Assembly: GCA_023388335.1 (NCBI GenBank)
Contig: JAEWGL010000178.1
Coordinates: 1 to 6,994 of the forward strand
Reading direction: 5' to 3'
DNA: 6,994 nt
DNA from: Pseudomonadota bacterium
GTDB taxonomy: Bacteria; Pseudomonadota; Gammaproteobacteria; Pseudomonadales; Pseudomonadaceae
The notes beneath the pieces are model-generated. The model had not been told where the DNA came from, made no database searches, and saw only the letters and a list, made by a program, of their open reading frames with translations. Shown in pieces: positions 6,801-6,994 of the stretch; the stretch's first letter is position 1, and the number at the start of each line of letters is the position of its first letter. The position numbers and the translations under genes were made by a program.

Positions 6801-6994
6801 GCGTCGACGCTCATGTGCACGCCTTGTTCGAACAACAAGCGCAGCGCACCCCAGAGGCCACCGCGCTGGTCTTCGCCGGCCAGCCGCTGAGCTACCAGGC
6901 ACTCAACGCCCAGGCCAACCGCCTGGCCCGGTGCTTGATCGACCTGGGCGTGGGCCCGGACGTGCCCGTGGGCATCGCCTTGCAGCGCAGCGTG
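713..6994 (+). CDS. Non-ribosomal peptide synthetase, docking-C-A-T-E-C-A... (3' end outside window), pyoverdine-type
   Basis: This is a very large modular synthetase, open for 2094 codons from ATG 713 to the window edge with no stop. Domain order by residue is: basic N-terminal linker 1-45, LCL condensation 46-486, adenylation 516-1016, carrier 1028-1101 (Ser1065), epimerization 1117-1563, DCL condensation 1581-2009, and the start of a second adenylation domain from 2035. All core motifs that can be checked are intact. The first A domain has pocket code DGEACGGVTK, read as a basic amino acid, most likely Lys; with the E domain, module 1 should add a D-residue. The start is fixed by GGAGGAGG at 701-708 and by the overlap with the upstream stop (TGATG), so the two genes form an operon. 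The family most resembles side-chain synthetases of pyoverdine (PvdI/PvdJ/PvdD group). I give no symbol because those names depend on peptide order, which cannot be seen here. A cyclic lipopeptide synthetase is less likely, since those in Pseudomonas usually use dual C/E domains rather than a separate E domain. Confidence 0.97.
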   Translation, partial: MDRSTALRIAKRFIALPLDKRRQYLEKMAEQQVSPANLPIPEMRNELDSLPLSYAQERQWFLWQLEPDSAAYHIPTALRLRGRLNVDALQQAFDALGERHETLRTTFVLDGERPCQQVHARLPVAIDRLVLPVLGEPAECEARIQALIEQQVALTFDLEHGPLVRVGLLQLAEDEHVLVMVQHHIVSDGWSMQVMVDELVQLYLGFHEQRPVTLPELAIQYADYALWQRRWMEAGGSEQQLAYWREQLGERQPVLELPTDHARAAQPSHRGARLDLPLDRQLSEALQTLAQQEQVTLFMLLLASFQVLLHRYSGQTDIRVGVPTANRNRVETDRLLGFFVNTQVLRAEVEGPRAFREVLQQVKQAVLGAQAHQDLPFEQLVEALQPDRSLSHSPLFQVMYNHQREDRQARNNRARQLPGLSIEGLFWESHNASFDLTLDTVEGEHGLWASLTYASDLFDAATIERMGGHWLTLLRGIVADPTHCIAELPLLDQAQLEHLLVERNAPDPRHVQGPLVHQRIAELATQTPDATALLFGEQRMSFAELDQQANRLAHALIGAGVGPEVLVGIALERGLQMVVSLLAVLKAGGAYTPLDPQYPGERLAYLMQDSGMALLLSDSDLLQRLPVPEGLLSLALDTLELAEQPGHDPQVAVAAEHLAYVIYTSGSTGLPKGVAVAHGPIAMHCRAIGARYEMSAGDCELHFMSFAFDGAHERWLTALTHGASLLIRDPQLWTPEQTYAAMHAYGVTVAAFPPVYLQQLAEHAERDGNPPAVRVYCFGGDAVAEASYALARRVLRPTYIINGYGPTETVVTPLIWKAAEHDCCGAAYAPIGDRVGERRAYVLDANLSVLPLGIPGELYLGGQGLARGYLKRPAMTAERFVPDPFGDGARLYRSGDLVAQRGDGIIDYLGRIDRQVKIRGFRVELGEVEARLLEFPGIREAVVVACEGPSGQQLVGYGVPDTADLLLVDSAREGQLREALRTHLKQCLPHYMVPAHLVLLASLPLTPNGKVDRKALPQPDLNALQQAYQAPQTPLQRQIADIWQQVLKLERVGIADNFFELGGDSIVSIQVVSRARAEGIHFTPKDLFQHQTVMGLVRVAQVGGPSLVIDQAPVLGPTPLLPVQQLFLCDAVPERHHWNQSLLLKATAALDGELLERALQAMVRHHDALRLSFIDEDGRWSAHYRGVEDAQAQALLWRVEVADVQALEAACERAQRSLDLVDGPLLRAMLAQLPSGEQRLLLVIHHLAVDGVSWRILLEDLGGTYARLLAGQPIALLAKTSALRTWAERLQDWALSAERQAQVQQWQDCLHDAPQDLPRDRASDDLASSRACRVHTRLDASATRQLLQACNGSYRTQVNDLLLAALARVMVRWSGETSLLLQMEGHGREALFDDVDLSRTLGWFTSVFPVLLTPAPDMAGSIKQVKEQLRAIPDKGLGFGVLRFLGDDAARAALAALPSARLTFNYLGQFDASFADAEEGLWLPAAESAGAEHSEHAPLGNWLTLNGQVYDGQLSLGWSFSKAQYDKATVQHLADQYAQELHALIAHCTEPDHVGVTPADFPLAGLSQRQLDSVSVPASQIEDIYPLSPMQQGMLFHSLYEQGENGYINQMRMNVSGLDPERFRQAWQQVLEQHEILRTRLLWNLGDQPLQLVHKSLPMPMRIEDLRDAADLEAALEALARREHDEGFDLGRAPLMRLVLARTAEDRHHLIYTSHHILMDGWSSAQLMGEVLQHYTGQAPAGAPARFRDYIDWLQRQDQAQCEAFWKTQLAALQAPTLLAAAVAGQVQAGTGHDDFHARLNAAQTQRLQACARQHKVTVNTLVQGAWQLLLQRYTGQACVAFGATVAGRPAALAGAGQMIGLFINTLPVLGTAPAGLALDAWLRQVQDTNLAAREYEHTALNAIQRWAGQGGEALFDNILVFENYPISEALEQGAPQGLAFSDISSVVRTNYPLTVAVNLGQTLSLHYSYACAHYDEATIGQLNRHLLNLLLQIVDSPAQARVADLELLAAAERQTQVQAWNAIPAIHYGVDAHVHALFEQQAQRTPEATALVFAGQPLSYQALNAQANRLARCLIDLGVGPDVPVGIALQRSV
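848..2170 (+). other. Condensation domain, LCL type
   Basis: This domain forms the peptide bond between the chain on the upstream protein's carrier and the amino acid of this module. Motifs by residue: C1 LPLSYAQERQWF from L50; C2 RHETLRTTF 99-107; C3 HHIVSDGWS 183-191, with catalytic second His H184 and structural D188; C4 YADYALWQR from Y221; C5 GFFVNTQ 337-343; C6 HQDLPFEQLVE from H372 ending in SPLFQVMYNHQ; C7 FDLTL 434-438. The SYAQ form of C1 and QDLPFE in C6 mark an LCL domain, which accepts an L-configured donor. That agrees with the absence of an E domain in the upstream module. I see no extended N-terminal His motif of a dual C/E domain. Confidence 0.93.
2258..3760 (+). other. Adenylation domain, predicted basic residue (Lys) specificity
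   Basis: This domain activates its amino acid with ATP and loads it on the next carrier. Cores: A1 MSFAEL 540-545; A2 LKAGGAYTPLD 585-595; A3 YTSGSTGLPKG 663-673; A4 FAFDGAHERW 706-715; A5 NGYGPTET 802-809; A6 GELYLGGQGLARGY 856-869; A7 YRSGDLV 892-898; A8 GRIDRQVKIRG 910-920; A9 LPHYMVP 988-994; A10 PNGKVDRKAL 1007-1016. Aligned by eye to GrsA, the pocket residues are D709, G710, E713, A751, C777, G779, G803, V811, T812 and K1010, giving DGEACGGVTK. The Glu at the third place (GrsA 239) is also found in Lys and Orn pockets such as the bacitracin Lys module, and fits a positively charged side chain. From memory this exact code belongs to pyoverdine Lys modules; that recollection is unverified. 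Ornithine or diaminobutyrate are the main alternatives. Confidence 0.93.
3794..4015 (+). other. Peptidyl carrier (T/PCP) domain preceding E domain
   Basis: This carrier holds the module-1 aminoacyl/peptidyl thioester. The signature FFELGGDSI lies at residues 1058-1066, and Ser1065 (codon 3905-3907) is the phosphopantetheine site. The GGDS form, with Asp before the Ser, is typical of carriers that work with a downstream epimerization domain. It differs from the GGHS carrier of the upstream protein, which has none. Confidence 0.95.
4061..5401 (+). other. Epimerization (E) domain
   Basis: This domain converts the carrier-bound L-aminoacyl residue to an L/D mixture from which the next C domain takes the D form. 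Motifs by residue: E1 LLPVQQLF 1120-1127; E2 HHLAVDGVSWRIL from H1245, with catalytic H1246; E4 EGHGRE 1384-1389, with E1384 as the likely second acid/base; E5 RTLGWFTSVFPV from R1399; E6 PDKGLGFG 1433-1440; E7 FNYLGQF 1464-1470. All are intact, so the domain is expected to be active. Its place between a GGDS carrier and a DCL domain is the usual arrangement. It is a true E domain rather than a C domain, because it carries EGHGRE and FNYLGQ. Confidence 0.95.
5453..6739 (+). other. Condensation domain, DCL type
   Basis: This domain joins the D-residue-terminated chain from module 1 to the amino acid of module 2. Motifs by residue: C1 YPLSPMQQGMLFH from Y1585; C2 HEILRTRL from H1634; C3 HHILMDGWS 1715-1723, with catalytic H1716; C4 FRDYIDWL around Y1750; C5 IGLFINTLPV from I1860; C6 ending LFDNILVFENYP 1915-1926; C7 NYPLTV 1951-1956. 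The SPMQQGMLFH wording of C1 and the INTLPV and FENYP wording are those of C domains that follow E domains, which agrees with the domain order. Confidence 0.94.
6815..6994 (+). other. Adenylation domain of module 2, N-terminal fragment (cut by window end)
   Basis: The last 60 visible residues are the start of a second A domain: VHALFEQQAQRTPEATAL, then core A1 LSYQALNAQANRLA (from L2059), then the strand GVGPDVPVGIALQRSV at the window edge. The pocket residues lie beyond the window, so the substrate cannot be predicted. The frame is open to the last base. Confidence 0.92.

Noticed and set aside
5972..6838. A 288-codon open frame on the minus strand
   Set aside because: It is antisense to the DCL condensation domain, with shadow composition and no recognisable family.

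Overview
The window lies entirely inside a non-ribosomal peptide synthetase (NRPS) locus of a GC-rich gammaproteobacterium, most likely a fluorescent Pseudomonas (P. putida/entomophila-like). Three things suggest this: the codon use, the A-domain wording (FDGAHERW at core A4, which I recall as frequent in pyoverdine synthetases), and separate epimerization domains followed by D-type condensation domains. All coding is on the + strand and there is no non-coding stretch of note.

Layout. Positions 1-713 hold the 3' end of one NRPS gene: the C-terminal part of an adenylation domain from core A7 onward, a peptidyl carrier (T) domain, and a short acidic tail. It has no epimerization or thioesterase domain. 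Its TGA stop shares a base with the ATG of the next gene (TGATG, ATG at 713), and a strong GGAGGAGG ribosome binding site lies in its last codons. From 713 to the window end runs a second, very large NRPS gene, open for 2094 codons and cut off by the window. Its order is N-terminal docking/linker helix, C (LCL type), A, T, E, C (DCL type), and the start of a second A domain.

How it works. The upstream carrier, loaded with an L-configured intermediate, should hand its chain to the N-terminal C domain of the second protein. That protein's first module activates an amino acid with the ten-residue pocket code D-G-E-A-C-G-G-V-T-K. I read this as a basic side chain, most likely lysine. The E domain then epimerizes the tethered residue, and the following DCL domain passes the D-residue-terminated chain to the next module, whose substrate is encoded beyond the window. 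All core catalytic motifs look intact.

The most likely product is the peptide part of a pyoverdine siderophore, with a D-Lys (or similar basic residue) in the chain. This is inference, because no siderophore tailoring, transport or regulatory gene is in view. I see no mobile element, RNA gene, CRISPR array or new type of system. The points of interest are the inter-protein docking junction and the predicted D-basic residue.
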